From contig NZ_JOEK01000012.1 in the NCBI RefSeq assembly GCF_000719135.1, positions 310,001 through 374,000 of the forward strand: a stretch of 64,000 bases of DNA, read 5' to 3'. The position numbers and the translations under genes are program-made. The notes beneath the pieces were generated by a model that saw nothing but the letters and a program-made list of their open reading frames with translations, was not told the origin of the DNA and did not search any database. The stretch comes from Streptomyces avicenniae. Its GTDB lineage: Bacteria > Actinomycetota > Actinomycetes > Streptomycetales > Streptomycetaceae. Each line of letters opens with the position of its first letter. Within the stretch, counting starts at the first letter, position 1. Shown here one piece after another: positions 55,550 to 64,000 of the stretch.

Positions 55550-58500
55550 ATGCACGACGACCGCCGTCTCGTCGAGAACCGCCTCCGCCGTGTCCTGGAG
55601 GAGCGCGTCAGGCCCGCCGTCCACGGCAGCCCGATACCGCTGGACGTCGAGCGCTGGGACGCGCCGGGCGAGCCCGTGCCGGTCGCCGAGGGCCTGGCCG
55701 CCGCCTACCGACCGGCCGCCGTCGGGGAGCCGTGGGGCCCGGCCTGGGGCACGACGTGGTTCCGGCTGACGGGACGGGTGCCGCGGGAGTGGGCGGGGCA
55801 GCCCGTCGAGGCGCTGCTCGACCTGGGCTTCGACCGCGTGCAGGCGGGTTTCCAGTGCGAGGGGCTCGTCTACCTGCCGGACGGGCGGGCCGTGAAGGGG
55901 CTGCACCCGAAGAACGACTGGGTGCGCGTCGCCGACAGTGCCGCGGGCGGCGAGGACGTCCTGCTGCACGTGGAGGCCGCCGCCAACCCCGTGCTGAACG
56001 CGGGCGCGGCCACCGGCCTCGGCGACCGGCTGACGGCGGGCGACGCGCCGCTTTACCGGACCGCCCGCCTCGACCTGGCCGTCTTCCGGCCCGAGGTCTT
56101 CGAGCTGGTGCACGACTTCGAGGTGCTCGGCGGGCTCATGACCCAGCTCCCGGAGGACGACGCGCGCCGCTGGACGCTGCTGCGCGCCCTCGACCGCGCG
56201 CTCGACGCGATCGACCTGGACGACGTGCCCGGCAGCGCCCCGGCGGCGCGCGCCGAGCTGGCCGGGGTGCTGGCCAGGCCCGCCCACGCCTCCGCGCACC
56301 GGCTGAGCGCCGTCGGGCACGCCCACATCGACTCGGCCTGGCTGTGGCCGCTGCGGGAGACCGTGCGGAAGGTCGCCAGGACGTCGGCGAACGTCGTGGC
56401 GCTCATGGACGACCACCCCGACTTCGTCTTCGCCATGTCGCAGGCCCAGCAGCTCGCCTGGCTGAAGGAGCACCGGCCCGAGATCTTCGCGCGGGTCAGG
56501 GAGAAGGTCGCGGACGGGACGTTCGTGCCCGTGGGCGGCATGTGGGTCGAGTCGGACACCAACATGGTGGGCGGCGAGGCGATGGCGCGGCAGTTCGTCC
56601 ACGGCAAGCGGTTCTTCCTGGACGAGTTCGGCATCGAGACGCGCGAGGTGTGGCTGCCCGACTCGTTCGGCTACACCGGCGCGCTGCCGCAGCTGGTGAA
56701 GCTGTCGGGCTCGCAGTGGTTCCTCACGCAGAAGATCTCATGGAGCCAGGTCAACGCCTTCCCGCACCACACGTTCTGGTGGGAGGGCATCGACGGCACG
56801 CGGATCTTCACGCACTTCCCGCCGATCGACACGTACAACGCGGAGCTGACAGGCGACGAACTGGCGCATGCGCAGCGGAACTTCCGCGAGAAGGGCCGCG
56901 CCACGCGGTCGCTGGTGCCCTTCGGCTTCGGTGACGGCGGCGGCGGCCCCACCCGCGAGATGCTCGCGCGGGCCCGGCGCGTGCGGGACCTGGAGGGGTC
57001 GCCGCGGCTGGAGATCGAGCCGCCGGAGGCGTTCTTCAGGGCGGCGCACGAGGAGTACGGCGCCGAGGCCCCCGTGTGGGTCGGCGAGCTGTACCTGGAG
57101 CTGCACCGGGGCACGTACACGTCCCAGGCCAAGACCAAGCAGGGCAACCGGCACAGCGAGTCGCTGCTGCGCGAGGCCGAGCTGTGGGCGGCGACGGCGG
57201 CCGTGCGGGTGCCGGGCTACGCGTACCCGTACGAGGATCTCGACCGGATCTGGAAGACGGTGCTGCTGCACCAGTTCCACGACATCCTGCCCGGCTCCTC
57301 GATCGCCTGGGTCCACCGCGAGGCGCGCGAGACGTACGCCCGGGTACGGGACGAGCTGCTGGCGCTCGTGGACACGGCCCAGCGCGCGCTGGCGGGCGAG
57401 GGCACGGACACCGTCGTCTTCAACGCGGCGCCGCACGCGCGGGGCGGCGTCGAGGGCGGCGGCGCGGCCGTCCGCGAGGGGACGGGGGACGCGCCGACGG
57501 TCGCCGCGCCGCGCGAGGGCGGCGGCTTCACGCTGGACAACGGGCTGCTGCGCGTCACCGTGGACGGGCGCGGCCTCGTCGTCTCGGCGGTGGACCTGGC
57601 GGCCGGGCGTGACGCGATCGCCCCGGGCACGGCGGGCAACCTGCTCCAGCTCCACCCCGACCTGCCGAACCTGTGGGACGCCTGGGACGTGGACGAGTTC
57701 TACCGGCACCGGGTCACGGACCTGGTGGACGTCGCGTCGCTCACCCTGGCCGCGCCGGACACGGTCGAGGTGACGCGCGCGTTCGGCTCCTCCCGTGTGG
57801 TGCAGCGGCTGACGCTGCGCCCCGGTGCGCGGGCGCTGGAGATCGAGGCGGACATCGACTGGCGGGAGCGCGAGAAGATCCTCAAGGCGGCGTTCCCGCT
57901 GGACGTGAAGGCCGACGTGTCGGCGGCCGAGACGCAGTTCGGGCACGTGGAGCGGGCCACCCACACGAACACGACGTGGGAGGCCGCCAAGTTCGAGATC
58001 TGCGCGCACCGCTGGCTGCGCGTGGGCGAGCCGGGCTGGGGCGCGGCGCTGGTCAACGACTCGACGTACGGCCACGACGTGACGCGCGACGTGCGTGCGG
58101 ACGGCGGGCAGACGACGACGGTGCGGCTCTCGCTCCTGCGCGCCCCGCGCTACCCGGACCCGGAGACCGACCAGGGCACGCACCGCCTGCGGTACGCGCT
58201 GGTGCCGGGCGCGACCGTCGCGGACGCCGTGCGGGAGGGCCACTGGATCAACCTGCCGGAGCGCGCCGTCACGGGCGCCCGCGCCGTCGCGCCGCTGGCG
58301 GGGGTGGAGAGCGCCTCGGGGGACATCGTGCTGGAGACGGTGAAGCTGGCGGACGACGGCAGCGGCGACGTCGTGCTGCGGCTCTACGAGGCGTCGGGCG
58401 GCCGGGCCGCCGGGACGCTGCGCGCGGGCCTGCCGCTGGCGTCGGTGACGGCCACCGACCTGCTGGAGCGCCCGCTCGGCGGCGACGCGGACGCCCCGGC

Positions 58501-58591
58501 GTACGAGGCGGGCCCCGGCGGGGACGTGGCGCTGGCGCTGCGGCCGTTCGAGATCCTCACCCTGCGCCTGTCGCCTGCCGGGGACCGCTGA
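55550..58591 (+). CDS. Alpha-mannosidase, glycoside hydrolase family 38
   Basis: 1013 residues. Signatures: zinc-binding GHAHIDSAWLWPLRET (His259, Asp261), nucleophile Asp371 in WLPDSFGYTGALPQ, and a third zinc histidine region in LLHQFHDILPGSS. A large C-terminal beta domain follows (~690-1010). The N-terminal ~240 residues form the extended helper domain seen in bacterial and vacuolar-type GH38 enzymes. There is no signal peptide, so it acts inside the cell on alpha-mannosides such as fungal mannan fragments or N-glycan pieces. ATG with GAGGAG. The 3' end overlaps the convergent histidine kinase gene by 35 bp. Confidence 0.95.
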   Translation: MHDDRRLVENRLRRVLEERVRPAVHGSPIPLDVERWDAPGEPVPVAEGLAAAYRPAAVGEPWGPAWGTTWFRLTGRVPREWAGQPVEALLDLGFDRVQAGFQCEGLVYLPDGRAVKGLHPKNDWVRVADSAAGGEDVLLHVEAAANPVLNAGAATGLGDRLTAGDAPLYRTARLDLAVFRPEVFELVHDFEVLGGLMTQLPEDDARRWTLLRALDRALDAIDLDDVPGSAPAARAELAGVLARPAHASAHRLSAVGHAHIDSAWLWPLRETVRKVARTSANVVALMDDHPDFVFAMSQAQQLAWLKEHRPEIFARVREKVADGTFVPVGGMWVESDTNMVGGEAMARQFVHGKRFFLDEFGIETREVWLPDSFGYTGALPQLVKLSGSQWFLTQKISWSQVNAFPHHTFWWEGIDGTRIFTHFPPIDTYNAELTGDELAHAQRNFREKGRATRSLVPFGFGDGGGGPTREMLARARRVRDLEGSPRLEIEPPEAFFRAAHEEYGAEAPVWVGELYLELHRGTYTSQAKTKQGNRHSESLLREAELWAATAAVRVPGYAYPYEDLDRIWKTVLLHQFHDILPGSSIAWVHREARETYARVRDELLALVDTAQRALAGEGTDTVVFNAAPHARGGVEGGGAAVREGTGDAPTVAAPREGGGFTLDNGLLRVTVDGRGLVVSAVDLAAGRDAIAPGTAGNLLQLHPDLPNLWDAWDVDEFYRHRVTDLVDVASLTLAAPDTVEVTRAFGSSRVVQRLTLRPGARALEIEADIDWREREKILKAAFPLDVKADVSAAETQFGHVERATHTNTTWEAAKFEICAHRWLRVGEPGWGAALVNDSTYGHDVTRDVRADGGQTTTVRLSLLRAPRYPDPETDQGTHRLRYALVPGATVADAVREGHWINLPERAVTGARAVAPLAGVESASGDIVLETVKLADDGSGDVVLRLYEASGGRAAGTLRAGLPLASVTATDLLERPLGGDADAPAYEAGPGGDVALALRPFEILTLRLSPAGDR

Positions 58592-60002
58592 CGACGGCGG
58601 CGGGGCCTGAGCGCTCGGGCCGGTTCCTCGGCACGTCCACGGTGACCTTGAGGCCGCGCGGCTCCGCGTGCGCGTAGCTGATGCGGGCGCTCCCCGCGGC
58701 CAGCAGGGCGCCGACGATGGACAGGCCGAGGCCGGAGCCGCCGACGTTCTGGTGCCGCCCGCTGCGCCAGAAGCGGCGGCCGATCCGCTCCAGCTCCCCG
58801 TCGTCGAGGCCGGGGCCCGTGTCGGTGGTCTCTATGCGCACGTGGTCGGCGGACGAGGACACCATGACGGTGACCTCGCCGCCCGGCGGCGTGAACTTGA
58901 GGGCGTTGTCCACCACGGCGTCGAGGGCGCTGGACAGGCCGACGGGGTCGGCCCAGCCGGTGACCGCGACCGGCCCGCCGAGCATCAGGTCCACGTCCTT
59001 CTGGTCGGCGACCGGGCGCCAGGAGGCGACGCGCTCGGCGACCAGCGCGGCCACGTCGGTCAGCCGCAGGTCGGCGGCGCTGTGCTCGGCGAGCGCGAGG
59101 TCGAGCAGCCCGTCGAGGACCTTGGCGAGCCGCTTGCCCTCGGTCTTGACCGAGGCGATCTCCTCGTTGCCCTCGGGCAGTTCGAGCCCGAGCAGGTCGA
59201 TCCGCAGGAGCAGGGCGGCCAGGGGGTTGCGCAGCTGGTGGGAGGCGTCGGCGACGAAGGCGCGCTGCTGTTCCATGACCTCCTCGACGTTGTCGGCCAT
59301 CTCGTTGAACGAGTGGGCGAGCCGACGCAGCTCCGGCGGCCCCCCGGCGGCGGCGACCCGGGCCGTGAGGCGCCCGGTGGCGATCTGGTGGGTGGCCCTG
59401 TCCAGCACGCGCACGGGCCGCAGCACCCAGCTGGTCAGCCGGACGGCGGCGAGCACGGCGAGGAGCATCGCGGCGGCCTCGCCGACGGCGATGGGCAGCC
59501 AGCTCGCCAGGATGCGCGAGCGCAGCGGCCCGGTCGGCGACTCCGTGACGACGACGGCGATCACGTCGCCGTCGCGTATCACCGGCGAGGCGACGACGAG
59601 CGTGCGGTCGGTGTCCCAGGGCCACACCTGGCTCGGGCCCTGGCTGCGGCGCCCGGCGAGGGCCTCGGTGAACTCCTCGCCCAGCGTCCCGCCGGGCGGC
59701 TCCCAGTCCCCCGGGGCGACGGCCAGCGGCTGCCCGTCGCGCTGGAAGACACCGGCCTTGATGCCGTACACGTCGTGGTAGATGGCCAGGTCCTCCTCCA
59801 GCGCGGTCTGCGGCGGACGGCCCGCGGGGGGCACGTCCGTGGCGCTCTGGGCGAGGGAGGCGAAGCGGGCGGTGTCGTCGATCCGATCGACGACGACGCG
59901 CTGCTGCTCGTCCCTGGCCTGGCTCGCGGCCAGCGGGATGCCGAGGGCGAGCATGACACCGGCCATCAGGACGATGAGCAGGGGGAGAAGGCGTGAGCGC
60001 AT
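58557..60002 (-). CDS. Sensor histidine kinase
   Basis: 481 residues. Helix at ~5-27, an extracytoplasmic sensor region (~28-165) and a second helix (~167-190) precede a HAMP domain (~191-243), the phosphoacceptor His255 in DASHQLRNPL, and an HATPase domain with VVDNALKFTPPGG (N box), DTGPGLD and GGSGLGLSIV. It pairs with the response regulator, which ends 17 bp upstream on the same strand. The signal is unknown. The C-terminus overlaps the GH38 gene. Confidence 0.95.
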   Translation of the reverse strand: MRSRLLPLLIVLMAGVMLALGIPLAASQARDEQQRVVVDRIDDTARFASLAQSATDVPPAGRPPQTALEEDLAIYHDVYGIKAGVFQRDGQPLAVAPGDWEPPGGTLGEEFTEALAGRRSQGPSQVWPWDTDRTLVVASPVIRDGDVIAVVVTESPTGPLRSRILASWLPIAVGEAAAMLLAVLAAVRLTSWVLRPVRVLDRATHQIATGRLTARVAAAGGPPELRRLAHSFNEMADNVEEVMEQQRAFVADASHQLRNPLAALLLRIDLLGLELPEGNEEIASVKTEGKRLAKVLDGLLDLALAEHSAADLRLTDVAALVAERVASWRPVADQKDVDLMLGGPVAVTGWADPVGLSSALDAVVDNALKFTPPGGEVTVMVSSSADHVRIETTDTGPGLDDGELERIGRRFWRSGRHQNVGGSGLGLSIVGALLAAGSARISYAHAEPRGLKVTVDVPRNRPERSGPAAVVSGPRQATGAG

Positions 60003-60019
60003 GAAGTGGGGGCCCGGGG

Positions 60020-60709
60020 TCAGGCGGCGGGAACGGCCAGGCGGTAGCCGACGCCGCGTACGGTCTCGACGAGCTCGGGCCGCCGCAGCTTCGACCGCAG
60101 CGAGGCGATGTGCACCTCAAGGGTACGGCCGGTGCCCTTCCAGTTCGTCTGCCAGACGTCGCTGATGATCTGCTCACGGCGGAAGACGACCCCGGGGCGC
60201 TGGGCGAGCAGGGCGAGCAGGTCGAACTCCTTGCGGGTGAGCGCGATCTGCTGCCCGTCCACGGACACCTGGCGGGTGGCCAGCTCGACGGTGATGGGTC
60301 CGAGTGAGAGTACGCCCTCCCGCCCGTCGGGCGCGGCGGTCTCCTCCTCGGGGCCGGTGCGGCGGGCGACGGCGTGGATGCGGGCGAGCAGCTCCCCGGT
60401 GTCGTAGGGCTTCACGACGTAGTCGTCGGCGCCGAGGTTAAGACCGTGGATGCGGGAGCGGATGTCGGCACGCGCGGTGACCATGATGATGGGGACGGCG
60501 GTGATGCGGCGGATGCGTCCGCACACCTCGAAACCGTCCACGTCGGGCAGGCCGAGGTCGAGCAGGACGACGCCGAAGGTGCGGGTGCGGAGGTGGGCGA
60601 TGGCCTCCTCGCCGCCGCGGGCGCGCGTCACGTCGAAACCGTGCCGCGTCAGTACGGCGACCAGGGCGGCGGCGACATGCTCGTCGTCCTCGACCAGCAG
60701 CAGTCTCAT
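60020..60709 (-). CDS. OmpR-family response regulator
   Basis: 229 residues. Receiver domain with Asp51 as phosphoacceptor (VVLLDLGLPDVDGF), acidic pocket EDD at 7-9 and Lys in YVVKPY, then a winged-helix DNA-binding domain (~130-226, with LTRKEFDLLALLAQRPG and GRTLEVHIASLRSKL). ATG at 60709 with AGGAGG 9 nt upstream; the open frame to 60757 is spurious. It is divergent from the glu operon across 258 bp, so regulation of glu genes by this system is possible but unproven. Confidence 0.95.
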   Translation of the reverse strand: MRLLLVEDDEHVAAALVAVLTRHGFDVTRARGGEEAIAHLRTRTFGVVLLDLGLPDVDGFEVCGRIRRITAVPIIMVTARADIRSRIHGLNLGADDYVVKPYDTGELLARIHAVARRTGPEEETAAPDGREGVLSLGPITVELATRQVSVDGQQIALTRKEFDLLALLAQRPGVVFRREQIISDVWQTNWKGTGRTLEVHIASLRSKLRRPELVETVRGVGYRLAVPAA

Positions 60710-60903
60710 GCCCCGTGCCCTCCTCTTCGCTGGTACACGGCTCCCTGTAAGACGCATCCACGCGGATGTTCACCACCCGCGTCAAGGGGGGTAGGAGGAG
60801 GGGAACGCTTCCGTTACGCGACGCTCACCTGCGGTCCGGCGATGATCACTTTCCGCTACGAGACCGCGATCACATCGTGATGCTCAAGTTCCGCTCAGAT
60901 CTG

Positions 60904-60933
60904 CTGACGCTGTGTCGGCGCGCTGGCTAGTGT
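60904..60933 (+). promoter_or_regulatory. Candidate glu operon promoter
   Basis: CTGACG (60904-60909) and TAGTGT (60928-60933) are 18 bp apart, close to the HrdB pattern, with about 34 bp left before the gluA ATG. A palindrome-like GATCACATCGTGATGC sits about 20-30 bp further upstream and might bind a regulator. Confidence 0.5.
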
Positions 60934-60967
60934 CCCGTCCCAACCGACGAGGACGGAGCAACGCACG

Positions 60968-61753
<786 letters not shown>

Positions 61754-61816
61754 GGCCGGGACCCCGGCACCTTTCTTTCGCACGATCATTCAGACACAGA
61801 AGGACACAGAGCACTC

Positions 61817-62668
61817 ATGAACTTCCGTAAGGCAAGCGCGCTGGCCGCTTCGATCCTCGCCCTCTCCCTGACCGCGACCGCCTGCGGTGGCGGCGGTGAC
61901 GACGAGGACGGCGACGGTGGGGGCAGCGGCGGTGGCGGCGGCGAGAGCATCACCATCGGCATCAAGTTCGACCAGCCGGGCCTCGGCCTGAAGACCCCGG
62001 ACGGGGACTTCGCGGGCTTCGACGTGGACGTGGCCACGTACGTCGCCGGTGTGCTGGGCTACGAGCCCGAGAACATCGAGTTCGTCGAGGCGCCCAGCGC
62101 CGAGCGCGAGAACCTGCTCAGCCGCGGCGACGTGGACTTCATCGTCGCCAGCTACTCGATCACGCCCGAGCGCGAGGAGAGCGTCTCCTTCGCCGGTCCG
62201 TACTTCCTGGCCCACCAGGACCTGCTGATGCGTTCCGGCGAGGCCGTCTCCTCCGTGGAGGAGATCAACGACCTCACCCTGTGTTCGGTCACCGGCTCCA
62301 CCTCGGCGCAGAACGTGCAGAACGACTTCGCGCCGGACGCCGACCTCTTCGAGCGGGGCACCTACTCGGAGTGCCTGACCGGTCTGGAGAACGGCCAGGT
62401 GGACGCCCTGACCACGGACGACTCGATCCTCGCCGGTTACGCGGCGCAGGAGCAGAACGTGGGCAAGTTCGAGCTGGCCGGTCTTGAGCTGAGCGACGAG
62501 AACTACGGCATCGGCATCCCGAAGGACGACACCGAGCTGCAGACGCAGATCAACGACGCGATCCAGCAGATGGTGGACGACGGTTCCTGGCAGCAGGCGA
62601 TCGACGAGAACTTCGGCCCCGCGAACTACGAGACCGAGCCGGCCCCGGCCATCGCCGCGACCAGCTGA
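61817..62668 (+). CDS. gluB: Glutamate-binding lipoprotein
   Basis: 283 residues. The signal ends LTATAC with Cys23, followed by an unusual Gly/Asp-rich linker (24-41). The mature part is a family 3 solute-binding protein (SITIGIKFDQPGLGLKTPDG, GFDVDVA, ITPEREESVSFAGPY). Follows gluA by 63 bp. A strong hairpin lies just downstream. Glutamate is inferred from synteny. Confidence 0.94.
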   Translation: MNFRKASALAASILALSLTATACGGGGDDEDGDGGGSGGGGGESITIGIKFDQPGLGLKTPDGDFAGFDVDVATYVAGVLGYEPENIEFVEAPSAERENLLSRGDVDFIVASYSITPEREESVSFAGPYFLAHQDLLMRSGEAVSSVEEINDLTLCSVTGSTSAQNVQNDFAPDADLFERGTYSECLTGLENGQVDALTTDDSILAGYAAQEQNVGKFELAGLELSDENYGIGIPKDDTELQTQINDAIQQMVDDGSWQQAIDENFGPANYETEPAPAIAATS

Positions 62669-62686
62669 TCCCCTCCAGGTCACCCG

Positions 62687-62717
62687 GTGGCGCGCCGCCC
62701 GCGCGGCGGCGCGCCAC
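62687..62717 (+). terminator. Strong hairpin between gluB and gluC
   Basis: Perfect 13-bp stem (62687-62699 and 62705-62717) with a 5-nt loop, 18 bp after the gluB stop and inside the operon. It may stabilise or partly terminate the gluAB message so that the binding protein is made in excess. Confidence 0.7.
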
Positions 62718-62753
62718 ACCCCCCGTACCTTCTAGTCGAGACTGAGAGATTCC

Positions 62754-63428
62754 GTGTTCGACTTCCTCGATCTTGAGCGGTATGACCTCTTCGGGGTGTT
62801 CTGGACGACGATCCAGCTGACCGTCTACTCGGCGATCGGTTCGCTCATCTGGGGCACGATCCTGGCCGGCATGCGCGTCAGCCCCGTGCCGATCATGCGG
62901 GGCTTCGCCACCGTGTACGTGAACCTGCTCCGTAACACCCCCCTGACCCTGATCATCGTCTTCTGCTCGCTGGGCCTGAACCAGACGCTGGGTGTGACGA
63001 TGTTCACCGACGGCGACCCGGAGCCGACCAACTTCCGGCTCGCGGTCCTCGGCTTCATCGTCTACACCGCCACCTTCGTCTGCGAGGCCATCCGCTCCGG
63101 CATCAACACGGTGCCGGTCGGGCAGGCCGAGGCGGCCCGTGCCATCGGCCTCCCCTTCACCCAGGTGCTCGGCACGATCGTGCTGCCGCAGGCGTTCCGC
63201 GCCGTGATCGCGCCCCTGGCCAACGTCCTCATCGCCCTCACCAAGAACACGACGGTCGCCGCGGCCATCGGCGTGGCCGAGGCGTCGCTCCTCATGAAGG
63301 AGATGATCGAGAACGAGGCCCAGACCATCCCGATCGCCCTGGTGTTCGCCTTCGGGTTCATCATCCTCACCCTGCCGATGGGGCTGTTCCTCGGCTGGGT
63401 GGCCAATCGCATGGCGGTGAAGCGATGA
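62754..63428 (+). CDS. gluC: Glutamate ABC transporter permease GluC
   Basis: 224 residues, GTG start with GAGAGA upstream. His/Glu/Gln-type permease with about five transmembrane helices and the EAA loop VPVGQAEAARAIGLPFTQV near residue 123. The stop codon overlaps the gluD start (ATGA), showing coupling. Confidence 0.94.
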   Translation: MFDFLDLERYDLFGVFWTTIQLTVYSAIGSLIWGTILAGMRVSPVPIMRGFATVYVNLLRNTPLTLIIVFCSLGLNQTLGVTMFTDGDPEPTNFRLAVLGFIVYTATFVCEAIRSGINTVPVGQAEAARAIGLPFTQVLGTIVLPQAFRAVIAPLANVLIALTKNTTVAAAIGVAEASLLMKEMIENEAQTIPIALVFAFGFIILTLPMGLFLGWVANRMAVKR

Positions 63429-64000
63429 CCAACCTGTCCGTCCTCTACGACGCCCCGGGCCCTCGCGCGAAGCGCCGTAACGCGGCGCTGGCCGTCCTGT
63501 TCATCGTCGTGCTCGGCCTGCTGCTGTGGGTGACGATCAACGCCCTCAACGACAAGAACCAGCTCGACGCCGAGAAGTGGGACCCCTTCGTCACCGACTC
63601 GCGCGTCTGGTCCACGTACCTGTGGCCCGGCCTCCAGGAGACCCTGAAGGCGGCCTTCCTCTCGCTCGTGATCGCGCTCCCCCTCGGCGCGATCCTGGGC
63701 ATCGGCCGGCTGTCGGACCACTGGTGGATCAGGCGCCCGTGCGACGTGGTCGTCGAGTTCTTCCGCGCCCTCCCGGTGCTGCTGCTCATGCTGTTCGCCA
63801 ACGAGGCGTACTTCCAGTGGTCGGACGTGGACCGCGAGGTCAGGCCGCTGTACGCCGTCGTCACCGCCCTGGTGCTCTACAACGCCTCGGTGCTGGCGGA
63901 GATCGTCCGCGCGGGTGTCAAGTCGCTCCCCAGCGGCCAGCAGGACGCCTCCCGTGCGATCGGCATGCGCAAGGGCCAGACAATGGTGACCATCCTGCTG
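63425..64000 (+). CDS. gluD: Glutamate ABC transporter permease GluD, truncated by window edge
   Basis: 192 residues are visible and the frame is open at the right edge. First helix at ~20-42, then the permease domain with the EAA loop SLPSGQQDASRAIGMRKG near residue 175. Starts at ATG 63425, overlapping the gluC stop by 4 nt. About 100 residues would remain outside the window. Confidence 0.94.
   Translation, partial: MTNLSVLYDAPGPRAKRRNAALAVLFIVVLGLLLWVTINALNDKNQLDAEKWDPFVTDSRVWSTYLWPGLQETLKAAFLSLVIALPLGAILGIGRLSDHWWIRRPCDVVVEFFRALPVLLLMLFANEAYFQWSDVDREVRPLYAVVTALVLYNASVLAEIVRAGVKSLPSGQQDASRAIGMRKGQTMVTILL

Overview
The window reads as a stretch of a high-GC actinomycete chromosome, almost certainly a Streptomyces or close relative. 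The grounds are the very GC-rich codon third positions, frequent GTG/TTG starts, the hrdB principal sigma gene directly downstream of a whiH-type sporulation regulator, nrdR-nrdJ beside lexA, a relA-like gene beside hflX, and the dapF-miaA-miaB block followed by gluABCD. From memory this order matches the S. coelicolor SCO58xx-SCO57xx region; I could not run a comparison. I see no tRNA or rRNA gene, CRISPR array, prophage or intact insertion sequence.

Layout. 1-5.0 kb: a truncated M16 metalloprotease, parC and a COG0523 GTPase. 5.0-13.6 kb: an accessory carbohydrate locus on the minus strand, consisting of a LacI-type regulator, an ABC sugar importer (lipoprotein and two permeases), a cytoplasmic GH13 glucosidase and a secreted GH87 alpha-1,3-glucanase. 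A 163-bp element with inverted repeats lies beside it. 13.6-20.8 kb: an iron-box-controlled sucrase/ferredoxin-like gene, parE, a small DUF7455-type protein, hrdB and whiH. 21-31 kb: an ABC ATPase-permease fusion, a Nudix/winged-helix regulator, a DUF4192 protein, a RecQ helicase fused to a phosphoribosyltransferase-like domain, rnhB, a histidine phosphatase, a YdbC-like protein and an NAD(P)-binding epimerase-like protein, then about 0.9 kb without a credible gene. 31.6-38.5 kb: nrdJ, nrdR, lexA and a DinG-type helicase. 38.6-43 kb: a three-gene NRPS-independent siderophore cassette. 43.2-49 kb: a secreted trypsin-like lipoprotein, panD, hflX and the relA/spoT homologue. 49.2-54.3 kb: dapF, a membrane protein, miaA, two small or unassigned genes and miaB. 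54.4-60.7 kb: an orphan TAXI-type binding protein, a GH38 alpha-mannosidase and a two-component system. 60.9 kb to the end: gluABC and the start of gluD.

How they work together. parC and parE make topoisomerase IV but lie more than 10 kb apart, with the glucan locus between them. The glucan locus looks self-contained: the exported GH87 enzyme would cut alpha-1,3-glucan outside the cell, the ABC system (no ATPase gene is present; MsiK-type sharing is usual in Streptomyces) would import oligosaccharides, and the GH13 enzyme would hydrolyse them inside. The LacI protein probably acts at palindromes upstream of itself and of the binding-protein gene. NrdR and LexA sit next to recognisable operator-like sequences. 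The siderophore cassette pairs two IucA/IucC-type synthetases with an IucB-type acyltransferase but has no amine hydroxylase nearby.

The most promising leads are the compact alpha-1,3-glucan locus, the iron box overlapping an apparently leaderless sucrase/ferredoxin-like gene, the RecQ-phosphoribosyltransferase fusion, the hydroxylase-less siderophore cassette, and the altered synthetase domain of the RelA/SpoT homologue. No wholly new system was evident.
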